From contig NZ_JAROAU010000003.1 of NCBI RefSeq assembly GCF_029433855.1, positions 124,001 to 188,000 on the forward strand: 64,000 nucleotides of DNA. Reading direction: 5' to 3'. The position numbers were made by a program, and so were the translations under genes. Every line of letters begins with the position of its first letter. Within the stretch, counting starts at the first letter, position 1. Below, in pieces: positions 30,309 through 46,802 of the stretch. The notes below the pieces were generated by a model. It ran no database searches and had not been told where the DNA came from. It saw only the letters and a program-made list of their open reading frames with translations. The stretch is from Candidatus Kosakonia sp. 282A-S69. Its GTDB lineage: Bacteria > Pseudomonadota > Gammaproteobacteria > Enterobacterales > Enterobacteriaceae.

Positions 30309-31610
30309 CTAACTTTGTGCGGCGGGCGAGCCGAGAGCCTGCTCTTTTGCTACCTCTTCGGCAGATTTGTTTTTCAGCACCGTCCAGATCAGCACTGCGC
30401 CCAGCAGGTCAAACAGCGCCAGCACTGCGAAGAGCGGGCTAAAGCCGATGGTATCCGCCAGCGCGCCAACCACCAGCGCGAACATGGTGCTTGCCATCCA
30501 TGCCGCCATCCCGGTCAGGCCGTTGGCTGTCGCCACTTCGTTACGACCAAATACGTCGGAAGAGAGCGTAATCAATGCGCCGGAGAGAGACTGGTGCGCA
30601 AAGCCGCCGATACAGAGCAGGCCAATTGCTACATAGGGGCTGGTGAAAAGACCGATCATGCCTGGGCCAATCATCAGCAGCGCGCCCATAGTAACCACCA
30701 TTTTACGCGATACAATCAGGTTCACGCCGAAGATGCGCTGGAACAGCGGCGGCAGGTAACCGCCCACGATGCAACCCAGATCCGCGAAGAGCATCGGCAT
30801 CCAGGCGAACATCGCAATCTCTTTCAGGTTAAAGCCATACACTTTGAACATGAACAGCGGGATCCAGGCGTTAAAGGTCCCCCAGGCTGGCTCAGCCAGA
30901 AAACGCGGCAGCGCGATACCCCAGAACTGACGGGTACCAAGGATCTGGCGAACCGACATTTTCTTACCGTTGTTGGTCTGGTGCTGTGCTTCCTGGCCAC
31001 CAATGATGTATTCACGCTCTTCTTCGCTCAATTTTTTCTGTTCGCGCGGGTGCTTATAGAAGATGAGCCAGGCCATCGCCCAGACAAAGCTCAGAACGCC
31101 GGAGATAATGAATGCCATCTCCCAGCTGTGCATGACGATTGCCCATACCACCAGCGGCGGCGCAATCATCGCGCCAATTGACGAACCGACGTTGAAGTAG
31201 CCGACGGCGATGGAGCGCTCTTTTGCCGGGAACCATTCAGAGGCCGCTTTCAGCCCCGCCGGAATCATGGCCGCTTCAGCGGCACCCACGGCGCCGCGTG
31301 CCAGTGCCAGACCGCCCCAGCTGCCTGCCAGTGCGGTCGCGCCGCAGAAGATAGCCCAGGTAATTGCGAAGAAGGCATAACCAATTTTGGTGCCCAGAAC
31401 GTCGAGGACGTATCCTGCAACCGGCTGCATGACGGTATAGGCCGCAGAGTAAGCCGCGATGATATACGAATATTGCTGAGTCGAAATGTGCAACTCTTCC
31501 ATTAACGTGGGAGCGGCTGCCGCTATGGTGTTACGTGTCAGGTAGCCAAGCACGGTGCCGACCGTCACCAGCGCTATCATATACCAACGTAATCCTTTGA
31601 TTTTACGCAT
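30309..31610 (-). CDS. exuT: Hexuronate MFS transporter ExuT
   Basis: A 433-aa major facilitator of the anion:cation symporter family with about twelve membrane segments; it imports galacturonate and glucuronate. Conserved strings are RWYMIALVTVGTVLGYLTRN, GAAEAAMIPAGLKAASEWFP and GLTGMAAWMASTMFALVVGA. It faces uxaC across a 470-bp control region, the standard hexuronate regulon layout. Confidence 0.96.
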   Translation of the reverse strand: MRKIKGLRWYMIALVTVGTVLGYLTRNTIAAAAPTLMEELHISTQQYSYIIAAYSAAYTVMQPVAGYVLDVLGTKIGYAFFAITWAIFCGATALAGSWGGLALARGAVGAAEAAMIPAGLKAASEWFPAKERSIAVGYFNVGSSIGAMIAPPLVVWAIVMHSWEMAFIISGVLSFVWAMAWLIFYKHPREQKKLSEEEREYIIGGQEAQHQTNNGKKMSVRQILGTRQFWGIALPRFLAEPAWGTFNAWIPLFMFKVYGFNLKEIAMFAWMPMLFADLGCIVGGYLPPLFQRIFGVNLIVSRKMVVTMGALLMIGPGMIGLFTSPYVAIGLLCIGGFAHQSLSGALITLSSDVFGRNEVATANGLTGMAAWMASTMFALVVGALADTIGFSPLFAVLALFDLLGAVLIWTVLKNKSAEEVAKEQALGSPAAQS

Positions 31611-33490
<1,880 letters not shown>

Positions 33491-33507
33491 GGCCGTTTGA
33501 GGTTGAT

Positions 33508-34995
33508 ATGCAATACATCAAGATCCATTCGCTGGATAACGTCGCAGTAGCGCTGGCCGATCTTGCTGAAGGCGCGGAAGTCATTATCGACAACCAGACA
33601 GTACAGCTACGCCAGGCGGTGACGCGCGGGCATAAGTTTGCGCTGCACACCATCAGGCAGGGCGAAAATATTGTCAAATATGGTCTGCCGATTGGTCATG
33701 CGACGTCAGATATCGCGTCGGGCGAGTATATCCATTCCCACAATGCGCGAACGAACCTCAGCGATCTGGACGAGTATAGCTATCAACCTGATTTCCAGGC
33801 TGAGGGCAGCCAGGCGGGCGATCGTGACGTGCAGATCTACCGCCGGGCGAATGGGGACGTGGGGATCCGTAATGAGTTGTGGATCCTGCCGACAGTCGGC
33901 TGCGTCAATGGCATCGCCCGTCAGATCCAGACCCGTTTCCTGAAAGAGACCCATGATGCCGAAGGTATCGACGGCGTTTACCTCTTCAGCCATACCTACG
34001 GCTGTTCACAACTGGGCGATGACCACATCAACACGCGCACCATGCTGCAAAACATGGTGCGCCATCCGAATGCGGGCGCGGTGCTGGTGATTGGCCTCGG
34101 GTGTGAAAACAACCAGGTTGACGCTTTCCGCCAGACGCTGGGCGAATTTGATGCTGAGCGCGTCCACTTTATGGTCTGCCAACACCAGGACGACGAAGTG
34201 GAAGCGGGGCTTTTGCATCTGCATGCGCTCTATGAGGCCATGCGTAACGATAAACGCGAGCCGGGTAAGCTGAGCGAGCTGAAGTTTGGTCTGGAGTGCG
34301 GTGGCTCTGACGGGCTTTCCGGTATTACCGCAAACCCCATGCTCGGCCGTTTCTCGGATTATGTGATTGGCAATGGGGGCACCACGGTGCTGACCGAAGT
34401 GCCGGAGATGTTTGGCGCTGAGCGTATTCTGATGAGCCACTGTCGCGACGAAAGTACCTTTGAGAAGACAGTGACCATGGTTAATGACTTCAAACAGTAC
34501 TTTATTGCTCACAATCAGCCGATCTATGAGAACCCGTCGCCGGGCAACAAAGCGGGCGGTATCACCACGCTTGAGGAGAAGTCGCTGGGCTGTACGCAGA
34601 AAGCGGGGGCCAGCCAGGTGGTTGATGTGCTGCGCTACGGTGAGCGCCTGCAAACCCCCGGCCTCAATCTGCTGAGCGCGCCCGGTAACGATGCGGTCGC
34701 AACCAGCGCATTAGCCGGTGCTGGCTGCCATATGGTGCTCTTCAGCACCGGTCGCGGGACGCCTTATGGCGGTTTTGTGCCGACGGTGAAAATCGCCACC
34801 AACAGTGAGCTGGCCGCGAAAAAGAAACACTGGATCGATTTTGATGCAGGTCAGTTGATCCACGGCAAAGCAATGCCGCAGCTTCTGGAGGAGTTTGTTG
34901 ATGTGATTGTAGAGATCGCCAACGGCAAACAGACCTGCAATGAGAAAAATGATTTCCGTGAGTTAGCCATCTTCAAAAGTGGTGTAACTTTATAA
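33508..34995 (+). CDS. uxaA: Altronate dehydratase UxaA
   Basis: A 495-aa UxaA/GarD-family dehydratase making 2-keto-3-deoxygluconate from D-altronate. It has the N-terminal SAF domain and the large domain with YLFSHTYGCSQLGDDH, VLVIGLGCENNQ, LECGGSDGLSGITANPM and [11 protein letters not shown]. Seventeen bases after uxaC. A paralogue of GarD at 14.4 kb, sharing the same motif series. A strong terminator follows. Confidence 0.97.
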   Translation: MQYIKIHSLDNVAVALADLAEGAEVIIDNQTVQLRQAVTRGHKFALHTIRQGENIVKYGLPIGHATSDIASGEYIHSHNARTNLSDLDEYSYQPDFQAEGSQAGDRDVQIYRRANGDVGIRNELWILPTVGCVNGIARQIQTRFLKETHDAEGIDGVYLFSHTYGCSQLGDDHINTRTMLQNMVRHPNAGAVLVIGLGCENNQVDAFRQTLGEFDAERVHFMVCQHQDDEVEAGLLHLHALYEAMRNDKREPGKLSELKFGLECGGSDGLSGITANPMLGRFSDYVIGNGGTTVLTEVPEMFGAERILMSHCRDESTFEKTVTMVNDFKQYFIAHNQPIYENPSPGNKAGGITTLEEKSLGCTQKAGASQVVDVLRYGERLQTPGLNLLSAPGNDAVATSALAGAGCHMVLFSTGRGTPYGGFVPTVKIATNSELAAKKKHWIDFDAGQLIHGKAMPQLLEEFVDVIVEIANGKQTCNEKNDFRELAIFKSGVTL

Positions 34996-35017
34996 ATCGC
35001 ACTGAGGTGCACTAAGC

Positions 35018-35051
35018 AAAGCGGCGCTACCCTGAGAGCGCCGCTTTTTTT
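35018..35051 (+). terminator. uxaCA terminator
   Basis: Hairpin AGCGGCGCT-accctgag-AGCGCCGCT followed by seven T. Confidence 0.9.
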
Positions 35052-35067
35052 ATCGCCTGTCCGCCGG

Positions 35068-36312
35068 TTAGTTACGTAATGCGTTCTTCACCAGACGCGC
35101 ATCTTCCGCCTGGCACACCGCCGCGGTAAACAGCACATCGGTTGAGGAGTTGAGCGCGGTTTCGCAGGAGTCCTGCAACACGCCGATAATAAAACCGACC
35201 GCTACCACCTGCATCGCGACATCGTTGGAGATACCAAACATGTTGCAGGCCAGCGGGATCAGCAGCAGTGAGCCGCCCGCCACCCCGGATGCGCCGCAGG
35301 CACACAGCGACGCGACCACACTCAGCAGCAGCGCCGTTGGCAGATCGACGGTAATCCCTAATGTATGTACCGCCGCCAGCGCCAGCACGGTAATGGTGAT
35401 CGCCGCGCCCGCCATATTAATGGTCGCCCCCAGCGGAATAGAGACTGAGTAGGTGTCGCGATCGAGATTGAGCTTCTCACACAGCGTCATATTGACCGGG
35501 ATATTGGCCGCTGAACTGCGGGTGAAAAAGGCGGTTACGCCACTTTCGCGCAGGCAGGTAAAGACCAGCGGGTAGGGGTTGCGGCGGATCTTCCAGTAGA
35601 CCAGCAATGGGTTGATCACCAGCGCGACAAACGCCATGCAGCCCACCAGCACCACCAGCAGTTGCGCATAGCCCAGCAGCGCGCCAAAACCGGAAGTAGC
35701 CAGCGTCGAGGAGACGAGACCGAAAATGCCAAGCGGCGCAAAACGAATCACGATCCGCACCATAAAGGTGACGGCGCCTGACATATCCTGCACCATCTTT
35801 TTCGTCGTTTCACTGCTGTGACGCAGGGCATAACCCAGCCCGACGGCCCACACCAGGATGCCGATATAGTTTGCTTCCATAATTGCTGTCACCGGGTTGG
35901 CGATCATGCTGGTCAGCAAGCCGCGCAGAACCTCGACAATACCGGAAGGGGGGGCAATGTCGCTGGCGCCGGGCGCAAGCTGAAGCGTGGAAGGGAAGAG
36001 AAAACTGACCAGTACGGCGGTAAGGGCGGCAGAGAAGGTGCCGAGAAGATAAAGAAACAGCACCGGGCGAAGATGTGTGCGCTGGCCCTGCTGGTGCCCG
36101 GCAATAGACGCCATCACCAGCATCAATACCAGCACCGGTGCAACAGCTTTTAAGGCGCTCACAAACAGCGTACCGAGTATACCGGTGGCGATAGCGGCGG
36201 GCGTTGAGATCCACGCCAGTAAAATCCCCAGAACGAGGCCGAGAAGAATCTGTTTCACCAGGCTGCCATCAACGAAACGTTGCAGCAACCCTGACGAGCG
36301 GTGCGTTGTCAT
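35068..36312 (-). CDS. sstT: Serine/threonine:Na+ symporter SstT
   Basis: A 414-aa DAACS-family transporter with eight-plus membrane segments and re-entrant loops. The substrate/Na+ signature [36 protein letters not shown] and [21 protein letters not shown] are all present. The ATG at 36312 gives the E. coli length; the frame stays open for 60 codons upstream but without family similarity. E. coli sstT is a target of the GcvB small RNA; the GcvB site was not verified here. Confidence 0.96.
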   Translation of the reverse strand: MTTHRSSGLLQRFVDGSLVKQILLGLVLGILLAWISTPAAIATGILGTLFVSALKAVAPVLVLMLVMASIAGHQQGQRTHLRPVLFLYLLGTFSAALTAVLVSFLFPSTLQLAPGASDIAPPSGIVEVLRGLLTSMIANPVTAIMEANYIGILVWAVGLGYALRHSSETTKKMVQDMSGAVTFMVRIVIRFAPLGIFGLVSSTLATSGFGALLGYAQLLVVLVGCMAFVALVINPLLVYWKIRRNPYPLVFTCLRESGVTAFFTRSSAANIPVNMTLCEKLNLDRDTYSVSIPLGATINMAGAAITITVLALAAVHTLGITVDLPTALLLSVVASLCACGASGVAGGSLLLIPLACNMFGISNDVAMQVVAVGFIIGVLQDSCETALNSSTDVLFTAAVCQAEDARLVKNALRN

Positions 36313-36513
36313 GCCCTTTTTCCTTTCATGTTGTGAGATCACACCCCGCTGCTCTTTTAAACAGAGCTTTGTCAGGATGTAACAATTGTTTGCTAAAAGG
36401 AGTATATGAACTCTGCGGCAACAGGGAAGTGCGGGAAGTGTACTTTTACACGCTGGCGCGGCTTTTTTATTATCGATGTTAGCGTTTTGTGACAAAGGCG
36501 ACAGGGCGCGAGG

Positions 36514-36547
36514 AATCGCCGCTCGCCGGGGTGGCAGAGCGGCGATT
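36514..36547 (-). terminator. alx terminator
   Basis: Inverted repeat AATCGCCGCTC … GAGCGGCGATT immediately downstream of the alx stop codon on the minus strand; T-tract is weak. Confidence 0.6.
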
Positions 36548-36553
36548 TACGGC

Positions 36554-37519
36554 TTACGCGCGGTTTTTCTTGTCGTTCTGGTAGTTAACCCAGGTATTAA
36601 TCAGCAGCGTCAGCACCAGAATGCCGCCTACCACGCCAAGTGAGATGGCGATCGGGATATGGAAGAAATCGACGATCAGCATCTTGATACCGATAAACAC
36701 CAGAATCACCGACAGACCATATTTGAGCATCGAGAAGCGCTCCGCCACGCCCGCCAGCAGGAAGTACATCGCGCGCAGCCCCAGAATGGCAAACAGGTTA
36801 GAGGTCAGGACGATAAAGGGATCGGTAGTGACGGCGAAGATCGCCGGAATGCTGTCGACGGCGAAAATCACATCGCTCAGCTCCACCAGAATCAGCACCA
36901 GCAGTAGCGGCGTGGCATACAGCAGACCGTTTTTGCGCACAAAAAAGTGCTCATTTTCGATGCTGTCGGTCATGCGCAGGTGGCTGCGCAGCCAGCGTAC
37001 CAGCGGTTTGTCGCCAATGCCCTTCTCATCCTCTTTCGCCAGCGCCATCTTCACGCCGGTAAAGAGCAGGAAGGCACCAAACACGTAGAGCAGCCATGAG
37101 AATTGGGTGATCAGCCAGCTACCGGCGAAGATCATGATGGTACGCAGCACGATCGCCCCGAGTACGCCATAGATCAGCACCCGGCGTTGCAATGCCGCAG
37201 GGACGGCAAAGTAGCTAAACAGCATCAGCCAGACAAAGACGTTATCTACCGCCAGCGCTTTTTCAATCAAATAACCGGTTAAAAACGCCAGCGCCTGCGT
37301 ATCCGCTACCGCGCGCCCTTCGGTCTGCGTCAGATACCACCAGAAGGCGGCATTAAACAGCAGCGACAGGCTAACCCACACCACTGACCAAACGGCCGCC
37401 TGCTTCATTGTCATCGTGTGCGCACCACGACGTCCCTGAAGCAGAAGGTCGATCGCCAGCATAATCACCACGACAACGGCGAAACCGCCCCATAACATCG
37501 GTGTGCCAACACTATTCAT
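36554..37519 (-). CDS. alx: TerC-family Mn2+ exporter Alx
   Basis: A 321-aa TerC-family membrane protein with seven to nine hydrophobic segments and the conserved acidic motifs [14 protein letters not shown] and [20 protein letters not shown] that bind metal. E. coli Alx exports manganese and is induced at alkaline pH and by Mn2+ through its riboswitch leader. Start at 37519 gives the E. coli length. The leader precedes it at 37553-37700. Confidence 0.96.
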   Translation of the reverse strand: MNSVGTPMLWGGFAVVVVIMLAIDLLLQGRRGAHTMTMKQAAVWSVVWVSLSLLFNAAFWWYLTQTEGRAVADTQALAFLTGYLIEKALAVDNVFVWLMLFSYFAVPAALQRRVLIYGVLGAIVLRTIMIFAGSWLITQFSWLLYVFGAFLLFTGVKMALAKEDEKGIGDKPLVRWLRSHLRMTDSIENEHFFVRKNGLLYATPLLLVLILVELSDVIFAVDSIPAIFAVTTDPFIVLTSNLFAILGLRAMYFLLAGVAERFSMLKYGLSVILVFIGIKMLIVDFFHIPIAISLGVVGGILVLTLLINTWVNYQNDKKNRA

Positions 37520-37552
37520 TCCCGGATCCTCACCCAAACAAAAACGGCCAAC

Positions 37553-37697
37553 GTCAGAAGACGTTAGCCGCTTGCCAGGTGCAGGGGGATTTCGCCTTCC
37601 GGCAAGGTCTCACTTACGTCAATGACGACGCCCGGCGACCGGATGCTTTACGCACCGTAATGACGATCCACCGGCGAAGAAGTTACTCCCCTTTGCA
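37553..37697 (-). ncRNA. yybP-ykoY manganese riboswitch / pH-responsive element of alx
   Basis: The transcript leader on the minus strand starts with GCAAAGGGGAGTAACTT and carries the conserved GCCGGTGGATCGTCATTACG and later a GCCGGGCGTCGTCATTGACG arm, then the GACGTT hairpins near the alx start. This matches the E. coli alx leader (PRE, SraF), a yybP-ykoY Mn2+-binding aptamer whose folding also depends on pH through polymerase pausing. Boundaries are approximate. Confidence 0.88.
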
Positions 37698-37703
37698 GGT
37701 AAC

Positions 37704-37732
37704 AAAATATGTCAACATATTGATCGCGTCAA
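37704..37732 (-). promoter_or_regulatory. alx promoter
   Basis: TTGACG (37732-37727), 17-bp spacer and TATTTT (37709-37704) on the minus strand, about 7-10 bp before the riboswitch start. It lies between the alx leader and the 3' end of ygjR. Confidence 0.65.
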
Positions 37733-37759
37733 TGAATTGCGATCGCTCCTTACGCAGCT

Positions 37760-38758
37760 TTACGCAGGGAGCTGTGCGTCGACTTCATCTGCCGGAAAGA
37801 TGACGCCAGTCTGGCGGCGGATCTCGGTTTGCAGTTTTGCCGTAATCCGGCTGACCGCAAGGCCTGGATGGTTCACCTCATTCTCCTCCACCAGCCGCGC
37901 GAACGTCTCGGCTTCATACAGCATAGTATTGATATGCTGTGGCTGCGTTAGCTCCTGCGCTTTGCCGCCGCGCGGTATGAAGGAGAGTTTCTGGCACTCG
38001 GAAATCTTTTCAATGACCAGTGAGCCCGCTTCACCCTGAATCTCACTCGCCAGCACCGAATCGCTCACCTTCGAGTGCTGCAGCGTGACGCTGAAATCGC
38101 CGTAATTCATTACCACCACGCCATGCGCATCGACGCCGCTTGAGAGCAGGCTCGCCGAAGCCTGCACGCTGTGCGGCTCGCCCCACAGCGCCACCGCCGA
38201 GGCGAGGCAGTAAAACCCGATATCCATAATCGACCCGTTAGAGAACGCGGGGTTGAAGGTGTTGGGGTTTTCGCCGTCGAGGAAACGCTGGTAGCGCGAT
38301 GAGTACTGGCAGTAGTTAATAAATGCTTTACGTAACTTGCCCGCTTTCGCCAGCGACTGTTTCAGCACCAGGAAGTTTGGCAGGCTGGCGGTTTTGAAGG
38401 CTTCAAACAGCACCACCTGATTTTCACGGGCGCAGGCGATGGCGGCTTCCACTTCACGCAGGTTTGAGGCCAGTGGTTTTTCGCAGATCACATGCTTTTT
38501 ATGGCTGAGAAACAGCTGCGTCTGCGGAAAGTGCAAGGCGTTGGGGCTGGCAATATAGACCGCGTCAATCGCATCGCTCTGCGCCATCTCCTCAAGTGAG
38601 GTAAAGAGATGCTCGACAGGGTAGTCGGTGGCGAAGGTTTGCGCCTGTTCAAGGCTGCGGGAATAGACGGCGGTGAGTCTGTATTTGCCCGTTTCATGGG
38701 CGGCATCGACAAACTGGCGCGTGATCCAGTTCGTCCCTATGACAGCGAAACGTATCAT
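37760..38758 (-). CDS. ygjR: Gfo/Idh/MocA-family oxidoreductase YgjR
   Basis: A 332-aa NAD(P)-dependent oxidoreductase: Rossmann start RFAVIGTNWITRQFVDAAH, the family EKP motif in VICEKPLASNLREVEAA, and the substrate domain with SIMDIGFYCLA. Substrate unknown. Adjacent to alx and ygjP as in E. coli (ygjQ is missing between them). Confidence 0.92.
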   Translation of the reverse strand: MIRFAVIGTNWITRQFVDAAHETGKYRLTAVYSRSLEQAQTFATDYPVEHLFTSLEEMAQSDAIDAVYIASPNALHFPQTQLFLSHKKHVICEKPLASNLREVEAAIACARENQVVLFEAFKTASLPNFLVLKQSLAKAGKLRKAFINYCQYSSRYQRFLDGENPNTFNPAFSNGSIMDIGFYCLASAVALWGEPHSVQASASLLSSGVDAHGVVVMNYGDFSVTLQHSKVSDSVLASEIQGEAGSLVIEKISECQKLSFIPRGGKAQELTQPQHINTMLYEAETFARLVEENEVNHPGLAVSRITAKLQTEIRRQTGVIFPADEVDAQLPA

Positions 38759-38840
38759 AAAGGCGCTACTTCTCCGTTAAAGGGTTGCGCTGTCACTCTA
38801 TCACGTCAACATGACAAAACCAGTGCGCTGGCGCGCACGC

Positions 38841-39332
38841 TTAGCGCAAGGTGAGATGGGTCAACCACAGCCTGGTATCAAACTCAAGCTGGTGATACTG
38901 CGGCTCCATATGACAGCAGAGCTGGTAAAAGGCTTTGTTGTGCTCTTTCTCGCGCAGGTGCGCCAGTTCGTGTACCACAATCATGCGCAGAAAGGCTTCC
39001 GGCGCATCGCGGAAAACGGTGGCGACGCGAATCTCCGCTTTCGCTTTCAGCTTACCGCCCTGTACGCGGGAAATGGCGGTGTGCAGGCCAAGGGCATTAT
39101 TAAGCACATGAATTTTGCTGTCATACATCACTTTGTTCAGCGGCGCGGCGTTACGCAGAAACTGGTTTTTCATCTCTTGCGTATAGTGATAGAGCGCTTT
39201 ATCGGTGGTGACACCGTGGCTGTCGGGGTAGCGTTTTGCCAGCACCTCGCCCAGACGGTTCTGCTCAATCAGCGTATGCACCTGCGCCAGCAGGGATTCA
39301 GGATATCCCTGAAGATAGGTAAGGGTCTTCAT
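38841..39332 (-). CDS. ygjP: YgjP-like zinc metallopeptidase domain protein
   Basis: A 163-aa protein of the YgjP/SprT-like group. The zinc-binding HExxH is His121-Glu-Leu-Ala-His125 in VVHELAHLREKEHNKAF. Function unknown; the YgjP fold is common next to or fused to restriction subunits in other bacteria, but this copy is the conserved chromosomal one, divergent from rlmG. Confidence 0.92.
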   Translation of the reverse strand: MKTLTYLQGYPESLLAQVHTLIEQNRLGEVLAKRYPDSHGVTTDKALYHYTQEMKNQFLRNAAPLNKVMYDSKIHVLNNALGLHTAISRVQGGKLKAKAEIRVATVFRDAPEAFLRMIVVHELAHLREKEHNKAFYQLCCHMEPQYHQLEFDTRLWLTHLTLR

Positions 39333-39402
39333 GGTGAAATATGTTTACATCCTTCGGTAATTGAGCGATAAAACGCGCGAATTTTAGCATTGCGGAGGGT
39401 CG

Positions 39403-40533
39403 ATGAGCCAGGTTGAGTTAAACGGACAGTCATTCACTTTAGACAGATTCCCTGTCGGCGTGGAAGAGGCGTCGCTACAGGCGTGGGATGCAGCGGATGA
39501 ATATCTCCTGCAACAGGTGGATGCGGTCGATGGCCCGGTTCTGATCTTCAACGACAGCTTCGGCGCGCTGGCCTGCGCGCTGGCGGCCCACCATCCGGTG
39601 TCGATTAATGACTCCTTTATTGCCGAGCTGGCAACGCAGCATAACCTGCGCATTAACGATCTGGATGAAGCGGCGGTCACGTTTCAGGATTGCCTCAGCC
39701 CGCTGCCGGCCGACCCGGCATTAGTGCTGATCAAAATACCAAAACAGCTGGCGCTGCTTGAGCAGCAGCTGCGCGCCCTGCGCGACGTGGTTACGCCACA
39801 AACGCGGATTATCGCCGGTGCAAAAACCCGCGATATTCATAATTCGACAATCGCGCTGTTTGAAAAGATCCTCGGCCCAACCACTACAACACTGGCATGG
39901 CGCAAAGCACGCTTGATTAACTGCACTTTTAGCGCCCCCGCGCCTGTCGAAACGCCGCTGCTGGCAAGCTGGAAGCTTGATGGCACCCCCTGGACCATCC
40001 ACAACCACGCGAATGTTTTTTCCCGCAGCGGGCTGGATATCGGCGCACGCTTTTTCCTGCAATATCTACCGGAAAACGTGGAGGGCGAGATAGTGGATCT
40101 CGGCTGCGGTAATGGCGTGATTGGCATGCAGCTGCTGGCGAATAACCCGCAGGCGCAGGTGCTGTTTGTTGATGAGTCGGCAATGGCGGTCGCCTCTTCA
40201 CGTCTGAATGTGGAGAGCAACCTGCCAGAGGATATGGAGCGCTGCGAGTTTATGATCAATAACGCGCTCTCTGGCATTGAGCCGGATCGCTTTACTGCGG
40301 TGCTCTGTAACCCGCCTTTCCATCAGCAGAGCGCCATCACCGATCACATCGCCTGGCAGATGTTTAACGATGCGCGCCGCTGCCTGAAATATGGCGGTGA
40401 ATTACGCATTGTCGGCAATCGCCATCTCGACTATTTCCGCAAGCTCAAACGCGTGTTCGGTAACTGCGAAACCGTGGTGACCAACAATAAGTTCGTGATC
40501 CTCAAATCGGTCAAAGTGCGCAAGAAGCGCTAA
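39403..40533 (+). CDS. rlmG: 23S rRNA (guanine1835-N2)-methyltransferase RlmG
   Basis: A 376-aa two-domain SAM methyltransferase. The C-terminal catalytic domain carries [15 protein letters not shown] (SAM site) and the N-methylase tetrapeptide NPPF in [15 protein letters not shown]. RlmG methylates N2 of G1835 in 23S rRNA. The ATG at 39403 follows GGAGGG. Divergent from ygjP. Confidence 0.96.
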   Translation: MSQVELNGQSFTLDRFPVGVEEASLQAWDAADEYLLQQVDAVDGPVLIFNDSFGALACALAAHHPVSINDSFIAELATQHNLRINDLDEAAVTFQDCLSPLPADPALVLIKIPKQLALLEQQLRALRDVVTPQTRIIAGAKTRDIHNSTIALFEKILGPTTTTLAWRKARLINCTFSAPAPVETPLLASWKLDGTPWTIHNHANVFSRSGLDIGARFFLQYLPENVEGEIVDLGCGNGVIGMQLLANNPQAQVLFVDESAMAVASSRLNVESNLPEDMERCEFMINNALSGIEPDRFTAVLCNPPFHQQSAITDHIAWQMFNDARRCLKYGGELRIVGNRHLDYFRKLKRVFGNCETVVTNNKFVILKSVKVRKKR

Positions 40534-40544
40534 CCGAACGCGCC

Positions 40545-40640
40545 ATCAGGCGCTTTGCCGGATGGCGGCTCACGCCTTATCCGGCCAACAACGTCTCAAA
40601 CCCCGTAGGCCTGGCAAGCGCAGCGCCATCAGGCATTTTT
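40545..40640. repeat. REP/BIME-like palindromes between rlmG and fadH
   Basis: GCCGGATGGCGGCTCACGCC…TTATCCGGCC with a second GCGCCATCAGGC motif, between two convergent genes. Same repeat family as after rnpB and between fadH and patA. Confidence 0.75.
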
Positions 40641-40641
40641 T

Positions 40642-43039
<2,398 letters not shown>

Positions 43040-43040
43040 G

Positions 43041-44456
<1,416 letters not shown>

Positions 44457-44465
44457 TTAAAGTAT

Positions 44466-44481
44466 TGCAGGGATTACGCCA
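44466..44481 (-). promoter_or_regulatory. Sigma-54 promoter of patA
   Basis: Minus-strand TGGCGTAATCCCTGCA has the invariant GG-N10-GC spacing of -24/-12 promoters and lies at the right distance before patA. E. coli patA is known to use sigma-54 with NtrC. Upstream NtrC sites were not identified. Confidence 0.75.
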
Positions 44482-44772
44482 CTTCGGCGGCGGGCAGTGA
44501 AATCGGGATAAACGCCAGGTGAAATCTGAATCGTACAAGATTTAATCATGCCGACCGGCCCAAAAAGAGGTTACAACATTGTTAAAAAATGCAGGGCGAG
44601 AGAGTGAAAAGGCCTTTTGCGCCAAAAAAGAGCGTCGGATGCATGAAAATGGGGCATAACCAGTAAGGCTGACTAAGTGTTTTCAGAGTGAAACTATTAA
44701 AATCAATATCTTAACAAACCTATAAGAATCAGGGTTTTCTGCCGATTTGCGATCTAAATCAAATTTAACAAC

Positions 44773-44799
44773 TAAAGATAAATTCATTATCGCCGAAAT
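44773..44799 (+). promoter_or_regulatory. Sigma-28 (FliA) promoter of aer
   Basis: TAAAGATA-N11-GCCGAAAT, close to the consensus TAAAGTTT-N11-GCCGATAA with correct spacing, 52 bp before the aer start. In E. coli aer is in the flagellar class 3 regulon. Confidence 0.85.
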
Positions 44800-44850
44800 A
44801 ACATTCGCAATACTTTTTTCACGGCAATATAACCTGCACAGGACGCAACC

Positions 44851-46371
44851 ATGTCTTCTCCTCTTTATGTCAGCCAGCGTAACTTCCCGCTGGACGATGA
44901 CGCCACGCTGATGTCCACCACTGATACGCAGAGCTACATCACTCACGCTAACGATGCGTTTATTCACGCCAGCGGTTATCACCTCAATGAGTTAAACGGC
45001 CAACCGCACAATATCGTGCGCCATCCCGACATGCCGAAAGCAGCATTTGCCGATATGTGGTTCACCCTGAAACAGGGCGAACCATGGAGCGGCATTGTGA
45101 AAAACCGCCGTAAAAATGGCGACCACTACTGGGTGCGGGCGAATGCCGTTCCGATGGTGCGTAACGGTGAGGTGACTGGCTATATGTCGATCCGCACCCG
45201 CGCGACGGAGCAGGAGATCGCGGCGGTTGAACCGCTCTACAACGCATTAAATGAAGGACGCAGCAAAAAGCGCCTGCATAAAGGGCTGGTGCTGGGGAAA
45301 GGCGCACTTGGGAAAGTGGCCACGCTTCCGCTGCGCTGGCGCGCGCGCAGCGTCATGGCGCTGCTGTGGGTGGCGCAACTGGCGGCGCTGTGGTTAACCG
45401 GCGCGCATCCCGTGTCGATGTTGGTTAGTACGCTGGTAACGCTGCTGGGCGCGCTGGCGTTTGAGTGGCAAATTGTTCGTCCGGTCGAGAATGTGGCAAA
45501 GCAGGCGCTGAGCGTGGCGACAGGCGATCGTAACAACGTCGATTTCCTCAACCGTAGCGATGAAGTGGGGCTAATCCTGCGCTCGGTCGGGCAGCTGGGG
45601 CTGATGTGCCGCTGGTTGATTAATGATGTCTCCGGGCAGGTAAGCAGCGTGCTTAACGGCAGCGAAACGCTGGCGAAGGGCAACGAAGATTTAAATGAGC
45701 GCACACGCCAGACGGTGGTAAACGTGCAGCAGACTGTGGCGACCATGGGCCAGATGGCCGCGTCGGTACAGAGCAACTCAGAAACGGCCTCTGCGGCGGA
45801 TAAGCTCTCCAGCTCCGCCAGTAACGCCGCTGCTCATGGTGGTAAAGCGATGGAAACGGTGGTCAAAACCATGGATGAGATTGCCGACAGCACGCAGCGT
45901 ATCGGCTCCATCACCGCGCTGATTAACGATATCGCTTTCCAGACCAATATCCTGGCGCTGAACGCCGCGGTCGAGGCGGCAAGGGCAGGGGAGCAGGGGA
46001 AAGGCTTCGCTGTGGTCGCCGGGGAAGTTCGCCACCTGGCAAGCCGCAGCGCTAACGCCGCGAATGATATCCGTAAACTGATCGATGCCAGCGCCAGCAA
46101 AGTGCAGTCCGGCTCCGATCAGGTTCACGCGGCGGGCCGCACCATGGACGATATCGTGGCTCAGGTCAAAGATGTCACCGCCTTGATTGCCCAGATTAGC
46201 CAGTCCACCTCTGAGCAGGCATCGGGGCTGGCGGATCTGACGCGTGCCGTGGCGGAACTGGATGCCATTACCCAGAAAAACGCCGGGCTGGTTGAGCAGA
46301 GTGCGGAGGTGTCGTCAATGGTGAAACAGCGTGCGGGTCGCCTACAGGATGCGGTTTCCGTTTTGCATTAA
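44851..46371 (+). CDS. aer: Aerotaxis receptor Aer
   Basis: A 506-aa energy sensor: N-terminal PAS domain with bound FAD (about residues 15-115, [20 protein letters not shown] and [18 protein letters not shown]), membrane anchor hairpin (about 165-205), HAMP, and the methyl-accepting signalling domain with the hairpin tip [20 protein letters not shown]. It lacks a periplasmic domain and the C-terminal pentapeptide, both normal for Aer. Confidence 0.97.
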   Translation: MSSPLYVSQRNFPLDDDATLMSTTDTQSYITHANDAFIHASGYHLNELNGQPHNIVRHPDMPKAAFADMWFTLKQGEPWSGIVKNRRKNGDHYWVRANAVPMVRNGEVTGYMSIRTRATEQEIAAVEPLYNALNEGRSKKRLHKGLVLGKGALGKVATLPLRWRARSVMALLWVAQLAALWLTGAHPVSMLVSTLVTLLGALAFEWQIVRPVENVAKQALSVATGDRNNVDFLNRSDEVGLILRSVGQLGLMCRWLINDVSGQVSSVLNGSETLAKGNEDLNERTRQTVVNVQQTVATMGQMAASVQSNSETASAADKLSSSASNAAAHGGKAMETVVKTMDEIADSTQRIGSITALINDIAFQTNILALNAAVEAARAGEQGKGFAVVAGEVRHLASRSANAANDIRKLIDASASKVQSGSDQVHAAGRTMDDIVAQVKDVTALIAQISQSTSEQASGLADLTRAVAELDAITQKNAGLVEQSAEVSSMVKQRAGRLQDAVSVLH

Positions 46372-46384
46372 TGGATATTTAATT

Positions 46385-46417
46385 AAAAAAACCGCCACCT
46401 CCGCTGGCGGTTTTTTT
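46385..46417 (+). terminator. aer terminator
   Basis: Hairpin ACCGCCA-cctccgc-TGGCGGT followed by seven T, preceded by an A-tract. Confidence 0.9.
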
Positions 46418-46802
46418 ATTTCTTCTCATACATGTCCTTGTTAATAATTTTTTCTTAATTGTTAATTTTTTATTAAGTAAGGCTTCTTCAGGCTTGGGGG
46501 GAATAAATTAGTTAGCATGAAATTTAATTTCCAATTAACTCTAGTTAACTCCCGTTAATATATGATTGAAATTATAAGAAACCGAAACAAATAACGATCA
46601 ATGAGGCTGTATTGATAGCTTCTGACTATCCTGAGGCCAATTAATTTAATAAAAAAACGATCAAACTCATAAAGTTAGCATTAACGTTACCGATAACGTC
46701 AGGTGGCGGCAGGCTTTCCATTCGCGCCGGGGACTTAAGCGTGCCTTCTGAATTAGGGTTCAAAGCTTTTGTCAGCAAGACATTCAAATCCACGGAGAAG
46801 AT
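46418..46802 (+). promoter_or_regulatory. AT-rich leader of the MCP gene with sigma-28 promoter
   Basis: The 385-bp gap is strikingly AT-rich with no gene. At 46670-46696 it carries TAAAGTTA-N11-ACCGATAA, a near-perfect sigma-28 promoter, about 105 bp before the MCP start. The stretch 46440-46680 contains AT-rich runs that may bind H-NS, which is inference. Confidence 0.8.
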